64,000 bases of DNA from positions 8,111,501 through 8,175,500 of the forward strand of contig JAXRKN010000045.1 in the NCBI GenBank assembly GCA_038502055.1. Direction: 5' to 3'. The position numbers and the translations under genes were made by a program. Shown piece by piece: positions 39,301 to 54,950 of the stretch. The notes below the pieces were generated by a model. The model searched no databases, was not told where the DNA came from, and saw only the letters and a list, made by a program, of their open reading frames with translations. This DNA is from Tanytarsus gracilentus. Lineage: Eukaryota > Arthropoda > Insecta > Diptera > Chironomidae. How positions within the stretch are numbered: the first letter of the stretch is position 1; the number at the start of each line of letters is the position of its first letter.

Positions 39301-40740
39301 ATGATTGTGGGAAGGAGCAAAAAAAGAGAAAAAAGGATTAAATTTAGTAATTAAATCGTGCACACAGAAAACTTTTGATTTGTGGCTTTGTAATTTTGTC
39401 ATTCACTCTCCTTCCTTTCATTTCAAGCCTTCCCTTCCGAATAGACTCTTTGTAAAAAAGAGGAGGAAGGTACAAAGTGTGGGTAGGAACGAGTAAATGT
39501 TTTAATGAAAGGTTTTGTGGTTTTGGGACATTTTTGTAGTAAGATGAGTTTTACATGAATTTTTACTTTTTGACTTTAAGCTCCTAGAGCAAAAAGTCGT
39601 GTTTTACAAGAGAGAATTTATTTTTTTAAATAACCTCAAAATTTATTTCTTCAATATTTGCTTAAATTATTTTCTAAGCTCCGATAACATTTGAATCAAA
39701 TACTGAATGAATTTTATTGCTCATGCATGCAAACCATTTCGATGCTTCAATACAATCTGCCAATTTCGATGTTATTTATGTTTGATGGCATGGCATCAAT
39801 CTTCTATGTAGTTTTATCTAATCTTTACTGCCACTCGACGTGTATCGAAATAGCACTAAAACATGCATTGATTGATGGATTGTGGGAGAGTAATTTAGAC
39901 TTCCTCTTCGCTATTGATTACAACGAGAAAAAATGAACTTATTTGCCAGCAGTAAAAGCATTTAAATTCTCATGGGAAAATTGAATCTATAAAAAGATTT
40001 TTCTTTTTCACAAAGTAATAGTCAAAGTTGAGAAAGAGTCAAAAGTGCTATTAAAATAACGTTTTTAAAGTTATCCTCAAACTGACATAAACATTTTCAT
40101 AAAAATAAATTTCATTCGTAATTCCCATATTTTTCCGCTCCAATTTACTCGTCCCTATGTCATAAAAGATTTTCTTCCTCGTCACCGCATTTTCATTTTA
40201 TGTGTGTGAGCATATATGTGAGCTGAGCTCATGGCATGAAATCAAAGTTGCTTATAAAAGCACTCATTTGGGAGCAAGTGAGATCTCTTTTTAAAGAATT
40301 TTCTGAAGAGGGTGCCTTTAAAAAGAAAAAAGGATACAAACGAGAGATTTTTATTGCTGATTCCACAGTAAATGTAGGTAAGAATTTTTTTTTGATAGTT
40401 TACAAATTTCAAGAGCATAAGTTAAATATATGAGAAGAACTTGTTGCTATTTTAAAAGTAAATATTGCCAAAGAATTTATGTGTTTCCCAAGTTTTTTGG
40501 TAACTTATTTTTGAATTTGAAAATTACGTTACAAATTTGACTAAAAAAACAGTAAAAGATTAAAGCATCAAATTATTTTGATTTTCCGACTTAAAAGTTC
40601 TCCATCTAAATTTTCTTTAACTTTCTATCACAGGAACTTCTCAAAAATAACAAACGACTAGAAAGATTAAATTCAAATGAAGAACGAAGAAAGAAATTGA
40701 AAAATTAAAATTAGTGAAATGAGCTAAAATATTTATTGGT
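33356..40740. other. No coding exon seen; possibly the beat 5' intron or flank
   Basis: A/T-rich with a few higher-complexity patches, for example 35,440-35,740. Short open frames on both strands lack domain signatures. Given the acceptor at 33355, at least the left part is likely intronic to beat. Simple repeats such as ATTC near 36,258 are present. Confidence 0.35.
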
Positions 40741-40746
40741 AAGTTA

Positions 40747-41254
<508 letters not shown>

Positions 41255-44200
41255 AAAGCTGTCTGGAAATCATTTCCGTAAGGCATCCTCATAAAATTTG
41301 CTCTTTCACAAAATTCTCCCAGATCTTTTATCACCATCCCTCACCACCTTAGGTACGTAAATATGTGTGTATGTACATATGCTTACGCCTCATGCTTGCT
41401 AAAGGTTCAATTGAACTTGATTATGATTCCCTTCGGGAGGTTAAAGCAGAATAATGAATACAATGTGAAGCCTTGCTGCTGTTTTTTTTGCTCTACTTAT
41501 TTTCTTTTTCTTCGGAGAGGTAGTCAAGATTCAAACGGTACATGTGGGCTGGTGAGTGTAGAGGAAGTGACATGGGAGTGAGAAAGAAAAGATACAAATT
41601 GCTGTTTGAATAAAATACAAATTGATTTTGAATAAATTTCCTACTTTTTACCATCGTGTCCTCCACTTCACTTCACAACGCGTTGTAGAAATTTTAACAT
41701 TCATGAGCTTTTCCTCGTTCGATCTATTTTAGACCCCATCATTGCGCTTTTTTCACTATATTTACACGTAATGCAATAAAAATGATAACAATATGAAAAC
41801 GAAGCCTTTGGGAAAAGTGTTGCTGTCGTTCGGATGAATTATTTTGGCTTCGAGGAGATTTTTTATTGGGTGCACAATATTTTTATGATTTATTCTTCTC
41901 GAGGGAGAAAAAGCTAGTTTCAACTTTTTTTATTAAACACCAAAGTCATTCACCCCTCAACCTCTTTAAAAGCTGTCCAATTTAGGAATCGCTTTAAATT
42001 CATCATCACAATGATTTAAATTCTCCCTTTATAGCAATAATTTACATCGCGATGTTTTAATGCAAAAGAATAACACAAGCCTGAATGGGTCATCCATTGT
42101 ACTCGCGTTGAACGAAGTAGATTAACTCAATAAATTGCTGGAGAAACACTGGCTTTAACATCCTCCCCCGCTCAGCAGTACGAGCAACAGCGAAACAAAG
42201 CCATTGAGCGATAGCAAATTTATTGAATTTTCGTGCGGCAGATGAAAACAAGGGTGTGAGGCATGGCAGAGAGAAAGATGCGGCGGTGGCGAGCGAGACT
42301 CTCGACTGACAATGAAAAAGGGATTTAAGTCCATAAATTAAGGGTTTTATGCCTCTCTCACAGAAACAATGCATAAAATTATGATTGGATTTACAATCGA
42401 GATGAAGAAACACGAAAAATCTGCTTGCGCTCACTTCCCAATTTTTGTGGGCCTCAACGCGTTTAATGACCTTTATGTATTTGCATAAAGGAACATCTAA
42501 GGAAAGAGGCAAGAGGGAGCACTTGAAGTAGAAGTTCAAATAAACTCTCAAGATGAAATAAAAAAGTTAATTAGATGCCTTTTTCAAAAGGTCTTATGTC
42601 AAGTCTGTAAAATGACAAACTGAAAATTTAATTGAGTTTTTTGGCAGTGCAGTGTTTAAATTTTTTATTTTTCGAAGAAAATAAAAATTCATTGTGTTGT
42701 GCGTGATGATTTTTAAATATTTTCTTTCTTTTTCATCTCTTGTAAAAAAGCTACAAAGTTTATTAATAGAACGTCTTGCCCTCATCACCTTCTTTTCTTC
42801 GATCGATAATTGAATTAGCCATAATTCAATTAATTTACCTTCCTTGAACTTCATCCATGGTTCTCTCTTACTTTTGTGCGTTGATGATATTTGAAGCATA
42901 ACATCCTTTTTTTCTTCGTTAAAGGATCCTTCAACACCCCTCGAACTCTTTTCCTTTTACGCATTCATGCGAAAAGTTTTAAATATAATTTCCATGAGAG
43001 AGCTTATGAAATTTGTTCAATGATTTTTTTCAACCCCTTGAGAAAAATTCTTTTTTGCTTCATCAAGAAAATCACGCACATCCTAAAAGCGCTTTGGATA
43101 ATTTATGATCATTTTTTATTAAAAGACACAATGATGAAAAGAAATTTTCTAAATAAAAGTCGCTTATCGAGAAAGCATCACGCACTTGAAGAAATTTCAC
43201 GCTTACACAAATTTTTTCTCCTTGATTTGTTATTTTTTATGATTGTCTTTTTTCCTCTCTCGACTTTTATGTGTGTGCATAACTCCGAGGCATTGTTTAT
43301 TAGCATAACAAATTTGCATAAAGGAACATGAAGAGAATCTTGAATGGCGGCATAAAGATTATAAAATTGTCTCGTTTCATTCAAAGCTGACATAAAAATA
43401 TGTTAAATGAATTCTTTGAGGAAATTCCTTCGAGAGCGATAAACCCTTTGATGAATTTATTTTTGGCATGTAAATTAATTTTAAATTCCACTCATTTTTA
43501 TTTTAATTTACTCTTTCAATATTTCAACACTTTTCGATCCCTCACTTTTCATTCAAATCGAACTTACAAAAGTTAATATTTACTTAGGATGCAATGAATA
43601 GCAAATGAGCAATTGGAAGAAGAAGCGTTAAAGCAGAAAAAAGTAAAATTGAATGATTGCCATTAAAATTTAATTCAAATTCAATTTGGACAATTTTCTA
43701 TCATCATCGTCGACGTCAATGGTTTTTTTCTCATTCTAAACACGTCATTTACAAGTTCTTTAAAAACTCTTTATTTTTTATCGCCGACTCTAACGATCAT
43801 GTCTCTCTTGAATGTTTATCGCGATACACATAGCAAAGTAACGATGGCGGGAGTGGGAGAGAAAATTCCTTCGTTCGCACTCACATGACAATAAAAATAA
43901 ATGAATAATTTTTTTTGTTTGTTTTCGTCATTTCGTGGCACATTTTTTCTTCTTTGTATTATCACATCGGTGTCGATGGAAATGTTGAGAGAAATTGAAC
44001 TTTATGTTGTGTAAATTAATGTTTATTTCTTTTTTACTGTACAAGGACGCGCTTTATTAACCTTCGCATTGTTTGGATTGTTTTATGTCTTCAAACTCTT
44101 GAGCATTTAGGTAAAAAATTTTTGCACAAGGACGCACAAAATTGAGAAAAATTCAAACAATTTTTTTAAATCAAAAATTAATTTTAATGAAATCTAGTCA

Positions 44201-47200
44201 CTGACACAATGACAAAAAAGTAAGTCCATTAAAAGAGTAGAAATGGACTTGAAGTTGTTTTACATTCAATTTCAATCTCCAAGGAGGATAATGTCGTTGT
44301 ATAATTCAATTTAGCATGTATATAAAAATAAAATGCCTCCCATCTCCTATTTTTTTTGCTCAACAACTCACTTTGTGCTTTCGCTGTTTTTTTTATTCAA
44401 CAAATAAAGACATTTTTCTTCACTTAATGGAAAATGCCGTTGCTCTGTGCCGTCGCCTGTTTCATGGCGGAAAGATGGCTCTTCTTGCGTTAATACACAC
44501 ACACTCATATACGTCGTGAAATAAGAAGCAAAATAGCAATAAAATAAATAGAGGAGAGAAACAAAGAGCAAAGAAAAACTTTTTCCTTTTATTTTTCACT
44601 CCTCTTAAGACGCCTCGACGATGACAGTGAAGAGGCATTCGAAACTTGCTGCCATGGCATCTTCTGCTTAATGTGCCACAATTGAAAAATATTTTCTCCA
44701 TTTTTTTTCTCGCGTCGAGAGATATAAAGAGAAAGAGAAGTGAGGAAAAAGTACAGGAGAGCATTTAATGAAACATTCTTCATTCTTTCTTTCTTCTTTT
44801 ATTTATTTTCTCTATACTTTTCTTCTTTTGCTCGAGAGCTGCGAAGTGTTTTTTAATGCAGAGGATTTCAAACTTCTAGGAAGCATTAAGCAATGATAAA
44901 AAAAAACTTTTTAAAGCTGCACATGACACACATTCTTTTAATGAAAAGGGATTTTTATGACAAATATATTTCATGTTTAAAGGCTTTTGTGCGAGAAAAA
45001 ATACAAGCAACTTTTTATGCGCTAATTTAGAGAATCCTCGAGAGGAAGAGAAGAAGTGAAACTTTAGTAAGATTTTATGGTCTAAATTAAGAAGAACAAA
45101 TGAACCTTTTTTCTCATCTTTCCTCGACTATGCATTATCATTAACAGAAAAAAGTCGCCCACGAGAGAATGAAAATGATGACATCAGAGCGTGCACGAAG
45201 AGTCCTGACAAAATTTAACTTTTCTCGTTGACATTTCTCTTAATATTTTTTGGTATTAAATTGAGACTCAAACAGCGACCGTGGGAGAAAAGAACATATT
45301 TAAGTTTTTAATTTGGATTTTATTTACAAAATCTTCATCCCACGTGTGAAAGTAAAAATTTTTAAACTTAATTTTTAACATGTTTTTATTTGATTAAAGT
45401 TTTATTATTTTTAATTCACTAAATTTTACTTTCAATTATGATTTAAACTTAAGTTAGTTAAAGTCCTACCTCTGATAAAATTTCATTATTTTTTAAAGTT
45501 TACAAAATCCAACAATAAATTTACCCTTCAGAAAAATTTTTTTTAACTTTTTCCTTAAAAAGTTTTTTCATGTTACAAAATGTTTAAATTTAAATTTTTA
45601 GTTTTCTTGTTTTTCAAAATAACCACACACACTTATCTCATGAAGTATGTACATTGTTTCTCTTCATCTTTCTCGGTCATGGCCATTTCTCTGCAATTTC
45701 TCTCGATGACATTCAACAGTTTCATTTTATAAAACATTGGATGATACTATCAGATGCTACAACAGCAAAAAATAGCTCTTCCATCATCATTTTGCAGTAG
45801 CATCAACTATAAAGCAGAAGCCATTTGTGTGTACATTGGAGGGCGATGTGATGAGTGAGAAGCGGCGATAGATAGATGAGAAAGTGAGCGAAGCAATAAA
45901 TGAAAGGTTTGATGCTTGTTAAAGCATAGCTTTATGATGTATAATTGCATTTTATGCTTTTTGCTTGCTTCCATGTTCTTTAGCGTTCCATAATGAAGGC
46001 AACATAACAGCACGATGCTTCAATTACTTTATTATCATCGTTGAGTGTTAATTTCACAAAGAACTTACAATAATTGCGATTCATTATATGGAAAACATGA
46101 AAACTTTTTCTTTACCCTCTCTTTTGCGCTTTGGATTGAGGGACTGGGTCAATGAGACTTTTAGCAAATTTGCATAACACTTTTCATTGCCATACCGCAC
46201 ACAATTTTAATCTGGTGCTTCCAGTGAATGTGCAATTATTTTACAATTTGCAATCAAATTTATATTTCCAAATCCTCTCAAATATTCCATCCTCAATTTT
46301 TTATATCTAAAAAATATTCAGATTGAAAATAGATCGATAATGGCTAGATGAATGGTGTGAATTTGCAATTTTTTTCATCATCGCCAGCGTGTATCCAAAA
46401 AAAACTGGATGAAATGCTAAATTTCTGGTTATGACTTGTAACCCCTTCAATGTAGGTTGAATGAATTTGAATTTATAAAATAAGTTTTGAGCTTTTAAAA
46501 AATTAAAAGCTTTTAAATTTTAAATCTCTTTGTCCTCTCAATGCAATGCAACAAATTTTCAATTCTTTACGGATGAAAAAAATTGAAAAAGCACTTTTTC
46601 TCTTTCTCCCGCAGCACAAAATATTTTTAATAAATCTTTTCAAGCGCAACATATATAAAGTAAGGTGCCATGCAACACAATGAGTAAGAGCTGTTTTTAA
46701 AATATATTGCGAGATGACTTTTTTGCGACTTAATGGAGCACAACGCCAACAAAATGCACTCGCAATGATGTTTTTATATTTTTTTTATCTTCAACATTCT
46801 TAAACTCACAAAAGACAAAACGAGAAAGAAAAAATGTTGCTTGTCTCGGTTTTGGGGATTGAACTCATATAGTGAGACGTCTTTGAAAGTCATTCGCATA
46901 CTCAGCATGAAGAATTGCCATATTTCTTGCTTTTTAGTTCTTTGTTGAAATGATACATTTTTGTATGGCAAGCATATATTCGGTTTAAAGTGGAAGGTTT
47001 TGTGGGACATTTATTTTACTTCTTGAATCCTTTCTTTTTCTCCCTCCATCGACCATTTGTGAAAGATTCATACTTTATGGTGGAGTTTAAGCATTGAAGA
47101 GAGATTTATGATGCTTTTGTCTTACTGGTGGAAAGCAAAGTGGCAGAAAATGAAATTAAAGAGGGTTCGCCTTGAAATTGGAACAAAAAGCTAGATTTTG

Positions 47201-47465
47201 AGCTTTTTGTACGTCACATTTTAAAAGCATTTTAAATGTTCAAATTGTTTACTTTAAATAAAGAGCTTTAATGTCTTACTGCACACAAGCTTAACATTTT
47301 CAAGCGTCGTTAACAATCTTCACATGGACGACGGTGTGCCATTTTTCCAGCAATTTTCTCCCATTTTAATTGCTCATATTGTCGTTTAATATCCACCACC
47401 ATATTTAGCACATACTACATGCCATTGTGCGCAAAATGAGAGGATTGTAATAAAACGACATTAAT

Positions 47466-47487
47466 GAGTGTGTGTGTGTGTGTGTAT
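47466..47487. repeat. GT dinucleotide microsatellite
   Basis: About nine tandem GT units, ending in GTATGTG. Confidence 0.8.
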
Positions 47488-50400
47488 GTGAAGCGAGTTA
47501 ATTTTATGGAACTTCTTTTAATTATAGCCATATGAAATGAGGGGAATAACAAGGCCCATCAAATTACTTACTCGCAGCCTCTCGCAACTTTATGTCTCTT
47601 GTGGCACAGTTCAAATGCCAAAAAAGCACACACCCTTCAATTTCATTTAGTGCCAGTCAATATGTTTCTGTTGAAAAAAGTTATTAAGTCTCGCGAACGC
47701 GACAGTAGTTCATGTCGTAAAAGATGTTGATTTTGTACCCGCGCGTCCTAATAATTTTCCTCAAACATGATATGACAAATAGTTTTATGTGATTTTATTA
47801 AGAAATTTTATTTACCGTAAACGCGCCATTTCAAGCAAATTGCTTTTCTTGTGTATGTTTCTATATGATGCGGGTAGCAAGGAAGGAAAAATAAGTCAAG
47901 CATAAAGGGAGATCACGTGTAATGCTGACGTAGATACGCGCCATGAAATGGCTCTCGGTGTAATATCATAGAGATTGAAATCTCCACATAAAATTTTCGG
48001 AACGTTCGGTGCCGAAAAATAACAAAAAAATATTGACTTCATGGAAGATGTAGAACTTTGCTGTATGGTTAATGTTCGAAAAGTTGACGAAGAAAGTTTT
48101 AAAGTTGATTTTTGAGATAAAAATTTTAAAGATTTATTTTCCCTAAAAATTTAAGGAAATAAGATATTTTTTGCAAAAGCGCTAAGCGACAGGAAAGTGA
48201 ACATGAGACACAAACAACGAATATGATGAACTAGATAGAAAAAAACGCGCGAAGAGTTTTTGGGGCACTTTAATTTTATTATTTTTCCTTCTTTTCAGGA
48301 TTTTACATATTGGAAGTGTGATACGTTGAGGACTGTTTTCATAGCAACTCGGATTTCTCCCTAGAGTCAAGCTTTTTTTTGTAAGGACTCAACCACGAAG
48401 GATTTTTTGTAAAAGTCTTTAAAATGGAAAAGTTAATAAAAATTCACATTTAAAATCTAAAAACGCAACAGTTAAAATTTCTCGTGTCTTACTCCTCTCT
48501 TAATATTTTTCTTACAGCTCTCACGATTTTTTTAATACTGCAAACTCAACAAGGACAACGAGATTTTGATGGGTAATCAGAAATTTCAGTGCCTTAGCAG
48601 AAGAGTAAGAAGCATTAAAAATCTCCAAATTGGCTATATCTTCTCTCACACGTCATAAAAACCGAGCTCAAGGCGATTTCAGCACTCTCGAATGAGATGT
48701 GAATGTTTAATATTTTGTACATCTTTTTTTATTAGATTTCAATTTTTTCATCATCATCATTCGAACCCTTCAAAAAAGAGAATGACTGAATTTATCTTTT
48801 TTTGTGTAAGGCCCGGGTAAAAAAGAGAGAAAAATTAAAAATCACTGCACGCACATTGTCGCAATGCTTGCTTGCCATAAAAGTTAATGAAGTCTTTTCC
48901 TCCCCTCAACATTCACTTTTAATTTCATTTTAGACGACAGTCGATGTGAGGCGATGAAATATATTTGCTCTTGTACGAAATCGTATTAAGGAAGAAAAAA
49001 TCCTTACGGAACGAAAATAATTGTTGTCGTCAACTCATGCTTTCGTACTCCCACGTGGAAGAACGTTTGAAAATATTTTTTTTATAAAAATGCTTTTAGA
49101 TTAAATTGGATTTAAACTTCAAAAGTTATTTTTTGGTGGCGTCATTTTGACTTAAAATTTTTCACTGGGTATTTCAACTCACTCGTTTAGAGCATTAAAT
49201 CTCCCCCCGCAAATAAAAGCAGCAAAAAAATTGACTTCATATTTTCATGTACGCATAAATTTGATTCAATATTTTCCTCCCACCGCCGACTTGTAATAAC
49301 ATCGAGAGAGGCAATTTTACACGCAAATAGGAATTTGGATATGGGGGAGAGCTAGACTTCCTCAATCAATATTATTAATGCGTCAAATTGATATTGTTAT
49401 TGAAAATGTTCATGTTACTTGGGGGCTTTCCATTATTTAACTAAAACCAATTACTATTCGGAATGAAAATGATTAAATCTAGCAATAAATTTTTAACAGC
49501 ATTTTTCACCCTAGCAATTAACTTTTTTTTCGAAAAGGAAATTCATTTACTGTCGATCTGCCTTGTTATGTCCTGTAAAAAACAGATAGTCAGCCAATTT
49601 GTTAATTCAATTTAATTTCACGCGCACACAGTCGCCGCCCTCTCTTTTTTTGGCACCCCAAAATTATTCGGAATCACTCAATCATATTAGAGAGAGGAAA
49701 AATGGGCAATCAATTAAAAAATCAATTTTAAGCATAAGTTAATTCAAAATTGGAAGCAATCATAATTTTAATTAACTGAATGGAGCTCCAGTGAAATCGA
49801 AAATTAAACGAATTCCACTCATTCCACGCGCTCATTCAGTCAGCATAAAAATTTGTCCCTGATAATCAAATTTAATTAATGTCATTTCAATAGCACCAAA
49901 CGACCCATCAACCATCGAAGCAAAATGAACAGTAAATGAGCATGACAATCAAGTGTGTTAAGACTTAAGAGAGTGGGCAAAGAATGGAAAATGGCCTCTC
50001 AGCATCTCTTTAACGGACAAAACTTTTTCTTTTTTTCTGCGTAATTTTTTCTCGGAAAAAATTTATGGACTTATTTATTTTATTAAAAACAATCGAATCC
50101 TGCGAAGCATTCATAATTGTCGCTCGCATGATTAGAGTTGAGCCAAACTTCGTTAGCTCGTTCTTGAAATGGTAATAGATTACAGGCTGACAGTATCTAA
50201 GCTTTTGTATCAACAACACATTAATAAACTTAATATACAGAAAGTTCTTCGCTCTCTTTCGATTTACGCATTGAATGCTACATAAGAGGCTTCGAACTAA
50301 ATAATATTGCTTTGAATAGGATATTTTGGATAGTGTCAAGGGGTAAGTAACTTTGGCATTGCATTTTTTAAAATTTTACAAAGAGTTAAAAAATTTATAA

Positions 50401-50569
50401 AAATTTAGAAATATAAATTGCTTAATAATTTGACAACCAGAGTTATTTCCCCTTCAACAAATCTCCTTTGTACCTAGTTCAATAAACCACCCACGCAATT
50501 TCGAATAGCTTACACAAAAATGAATTTATCTAATAAACTATTCACGCATGTAATCGTAATTTTTATATC

Positions 50570-50571
<2 letters not shown>

Positions 50572-50600
<29 letters not shown>
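50572..50600. repeat. GTT trinucleotide microsatellite
   Basis: About nine tandem GTT units in otherwise A/T-rich non-coding sequence. Confidence 0.85.
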
Positions 50601-53600
50601 TCCTAACCACAGCTCTAAACATTTTTGCAATGCGTGCTATTTCAAACGAAATATTTAGCGTACGCTGAAGGCTTTTGCTGGAAAATACTTTATTGTCGAC
50701 GAATATATTTATGTTTCATGACAATTTCCATCCAAACAGCATCAGCATGGCTCTTTAACAGAACGAAACAATAAAATAAATTAAAAATATGTGAATAAAA
50801 GCAGAAAATATTTATTTTGCGATAAGAAATAAACAAAGGAAGTTTACAAGGGTAAATAAATTCTAATTTCGTTTATCACTTCTAAAAGCATTAGGGTGGG
50901 AGCATGACGAGGGGTGATATTTCACCAAAGATACTTTAATTACTTTGAAATAGCTATAAGATGACAAGGGAGGAAGTGGGTGGGAGAAGAAAAACATCTT
51001 GTGTGCAATAATTTAATGTTTATCTGTAATTTTTTACGATAAATGCTTCCGCTCCTTGCCACAATCATATGAAAATAAAGTCTCAAGAAGAAGAAGTATT
51101 TGAGAAGGATTTTTCATGTTTTTATTCTGTTTTCTCTGATGAAGCTGTATAAATATCATCATCTCAAATTCAATAGGGTAAAAATGAGATTGATTGTGAG
51201 GCTGAAATAGAGAGACTTGGAATTATATCAACTTTCTAAGAAAAAAGTGAGGGAAAATAAAGAAGAAAAGAAATTGAGTGATGAATGAGACATGAGGCAT
51301 GGGATAGTGCAATAATAATATTTCTTTCCATTCTCCATCTCTGCATGCTTTGAAGTTAAAGATTTTTTCAACCCAAATTGAATCAATAAATTTATTGATG
51401 GAGCGGAAATGAGAATATTGCTATCTCCTAATGTAAAAATCTAATACATTTATGAGGCTATTTTTGATAAAAATCCAATGCAGGAATTCTCTGGCGATTC
51501 TGATGTTAAAAAAATATTTCGTCCAGAGCTTTGTGTCCCTCGATTAATAATTTTATTTATTTTTATTGAAGGGCTTCAAAAATCGATTTTCAACCATAAA
51601 GATATTACGATCCAATTTCAAAAGGTTTCCAAGTTCTATTTTCTGTTATAACCATATTTTCCTCGACAACTCCTTCGCACTTACGATACACACATTTAAC
51701 ACTTCCATTTAGGCATCATTAAAATTTTATGATGGTTCTTATGCTCGTGTGGGTTAAAAAGGGATTTTAAAGGTTCAAAAAAATTGTCGAGATTTTGACT
51801 TTCCTAAATTTTTCATCACTCACGGAGAGACAAAATTCAAGATTTTACAGCTTTCACGCAAGACAACCATTTCCGTGGAAACAAAAGCATGAACATAAAA
51901 TTTCTTACGATTTAAAATCTTCCCTTTTCACGTGAGATCACTTTAAACCGTCATATTTCGTTGTCATCATATTTTTCTTCTCTGAATCTTTTTTCCATTT
52001 TCCTCTGCATAAAAATGAATGGCAAAATCTAAAACATACACACGGAGAAGCGGAAGATAAAGATGTGCACGGTTGAAATTGAAATGTTTTCTTGCTTTAA
52101 GCGGGATTATGAGCAATAAAAATTTGTTTATGTACGTGAGTGAGTATGATTGAAAAGCACTTTTTGATTGCTTAAGAAGGCTTTATCTAAATATTTCTCA
52201 AAAAATACGCATTGCAAAAAATACTAGAGCTATGAATAAAATTTCTTTTGATGCCTTTGAAATTTTCAAATGTCCAAATTAAATTTGTCAAAAGAAAGTC
52301 TTTGAAATTTTATAAATCAAGCTCGAATTGACTCAAAAACAAGCTCATTCCCCAGTTTCATGTATGGAATTCAATTAGGTGTAAATTACAGCTTTCTGCT
52401 TCTTGCATTCATTCATTGGCGTTGACAGAACATTGATCTTCATTATGTGTCTTTTGATTCACTTCGCCATAAAAAACAATAACTTAGAGCGGGAGAAAGG
52501 AAGAAAAAAGTAAAAGCTCTTTCAAATTTTTTTATTGCTTTTCATGCTTAAATTGTCATCGTCTTATGTGTGCTTATACGCTTGTGTGGAAAATTTACAT
52601 AGACGGAGGTTCGACGTTGCTATTTAATAAATTGGCAAACTGAAATGAGCTTCAGCGGAACGGAGAAAGGAGAAAGAGAGAAAATTAGAAATGTGTGATA
52701 TGGAGTGTAATGGAACAAACATGTATACAGAGCCATTAATGGCTTCAGCAGAAAAATTAAATTACTTTATGTATGTTACATTCGAAGCAGCTATTATTGC
52801 CGTTTGATTTTAATGCTTCGTGAAGCGTTCTCGCATCCACCGAGTTCTCGTTTTCGCTTTTTATCTTTTCACTCTTTCCATGCAGTATCGACAGCGACAA
52901 GTAATCAATTCGTGTTAACATTTCAATTTCTTTATGGTTGGATGAAAAAAACATTTTTGAAGTTTAAATTTTTATATAACGAAAATTTCCATTTTAAGAA
53001 TCAATTGCACTAATTACACACACTTTAAATCTTATCATTAGCATCCAAAACAGCAAGTTTCACTAATGACTCGAATTTATTTGATTTTCCAACATCATTT
53101 CGGTGAGAAAATTGTCTTGAATTTTCCATCTTCAACATACTGCAGTTCCTTTAATAGGTTTTATGGCAAATTACAGTGACAAATTGACATAAATTTGTGG
53201 CATTTTTTCAGATGAAGAGTTGAAAAGTCTACATGTGACCGTCATGGATGGCTCTTGTCATTCGATATCAATGGTTGATTTTGTGTTTCATAAGCGGCTT
53301 TATTGTCTCTTCCATGTTTGAGCTGTTTATTGGATTTTGACCGTCCTTGTTATTTGAAGAGCTCTCGAGTGCGGCAGACGAGTTTACTTCACAAAAGTTT
53401 TTTTTCTCATGAGAAAAATATTTATTTTTTTATTGAAATCATCATTTTATGATATTTCAGGAGCTTTCCATTCACACTCACAGTAATATTCACTTGAGAG
53501 CTTTTGCCCACTTTTTTTTCGTTCAAAAAAGTTTTTTATAAAGAGAAGCTATAAAAAAAGTTTTACTGTTATGAGCACACACTGCCATACATCATATCGT

Positions 53601-54942
53601 TTACGGCAGCAATCGAACAAGGACGATTCATTTAAATTGCAATAAGGCAAAAGCACTCCATCGATTTCCGATTTCAATTTTCATCAGTTTTTCTCTCTGA
53701 TGCGGAGATAAAAGTGAAAAAAGTTTTTCCCATTTCCACCCACAGTGGAATTCAAAAGCCTTATGTGTGTAACTGTTACGTCATGTGATATGAGGAAAAA
53801 TCAAAATCAACAGAGATCTGAATTGAGAATTTTAAATACTTTTCGTGATTGTCTTTTTGGGCAAGTCAATTGAATTTCTGTAAATGATTTAAATTTGTTT
53901 TTTAATTCTTCGAATTTTTTATTTTTTTACTAAAATAATTCATCTATCAGCTTTAATTTTCACTATCAGATTTTCCCATTTATTTTTATCTCGGACTTCC
54001 CATGTCTCTCCTTCGAATGTTATTTCACTCGGTGAGATGTCTATGTGAAAATTTTCTCATGGTAACAAAAATCGAAGAAATTGATTAACATTTTCACGAT
54101 AGAGAAGCTGTCACAGAATTCTCTTTCAGAAACAAGTAACAACCATTTCGATTCTGTTCGTGAAATCATTAGCAAATAAATCATTGCGAATGTCAAATAA
54201 ATTGGAAGAAAAATGAAAGGAAAAAAGTTTTGTGTGAGAGAGAAATGGAAATTGCCATGAAGAGAAGTAAAGCATGTTCAATTACAGCATCTCGAGACTA
54301 TATGTTACCAGCAGTCATCAAAAGTTTGCTCAATAAATTTCGCTCCCTCCTCATTTTCGTTAGTTTTGTTGATTGAGCATAATACATTCGAATATTTTTC
54401 GTGAGTGAGCTTCAATTTCATGAATTTACCCGCATCTACAACGCAGCTCACAATCATCTCTGAATTTCATTTCACTTTTTATTTGTAATCTACTGGATCC
54501 AATTTCAGCGTTTCATTTTTCAACAAATAAAAAGAGAATTTTTTTAGACTCTTTTAATCTCCTTTGAAGTTATTTTGTGCTTCAAAATTAATCAAAAAAT
54601 TCCGAGGAAAAAATCAAATAAATCCAATAATGTGGAAAATTAATTTAATTTAAAAAATTCAATTGGTTTTAAAATGAATTTGATAATAATTTTCACAATT
54701 TGAATAGAGATTTTATTTAAAAATTGAGATACTACCGAGGGATTAATCGTGAATATATTTTTACTCATTTTTATGTGATTTAACTGTTTAAAATTTCAAA
54801 CTTAACCAAATGATTTTTCAGTGCAGCTTCTAAAATTTTGGCAACTCCAAAAAATATTTAAAAATTCTTGCAAAAAACTTTTTTTGATGCCTCATAAATT
54901 TCGTGTTAACTTTTCCGTGTAATAATAAATTTATCTCGATCA

Positions 54943-54950
54943 CTTTTAAT
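54943..54950. repeat. Left 8-bp target-site duplication (CTTTTAAT)
   Basis: Identical to 56197-56204 and directly abuts the terminal inverted repeat. Confidence 0.85.

Noticed and set aside
42090..42551. Minus-strand open frame of 153 codons
   Set aside because: No recognisable domain, promoter or splice context, and its composition looks like a chance open frame. A shared 17-base segment with 43,312 (both read VPLCK in minus frames) is too short to support a gene family.
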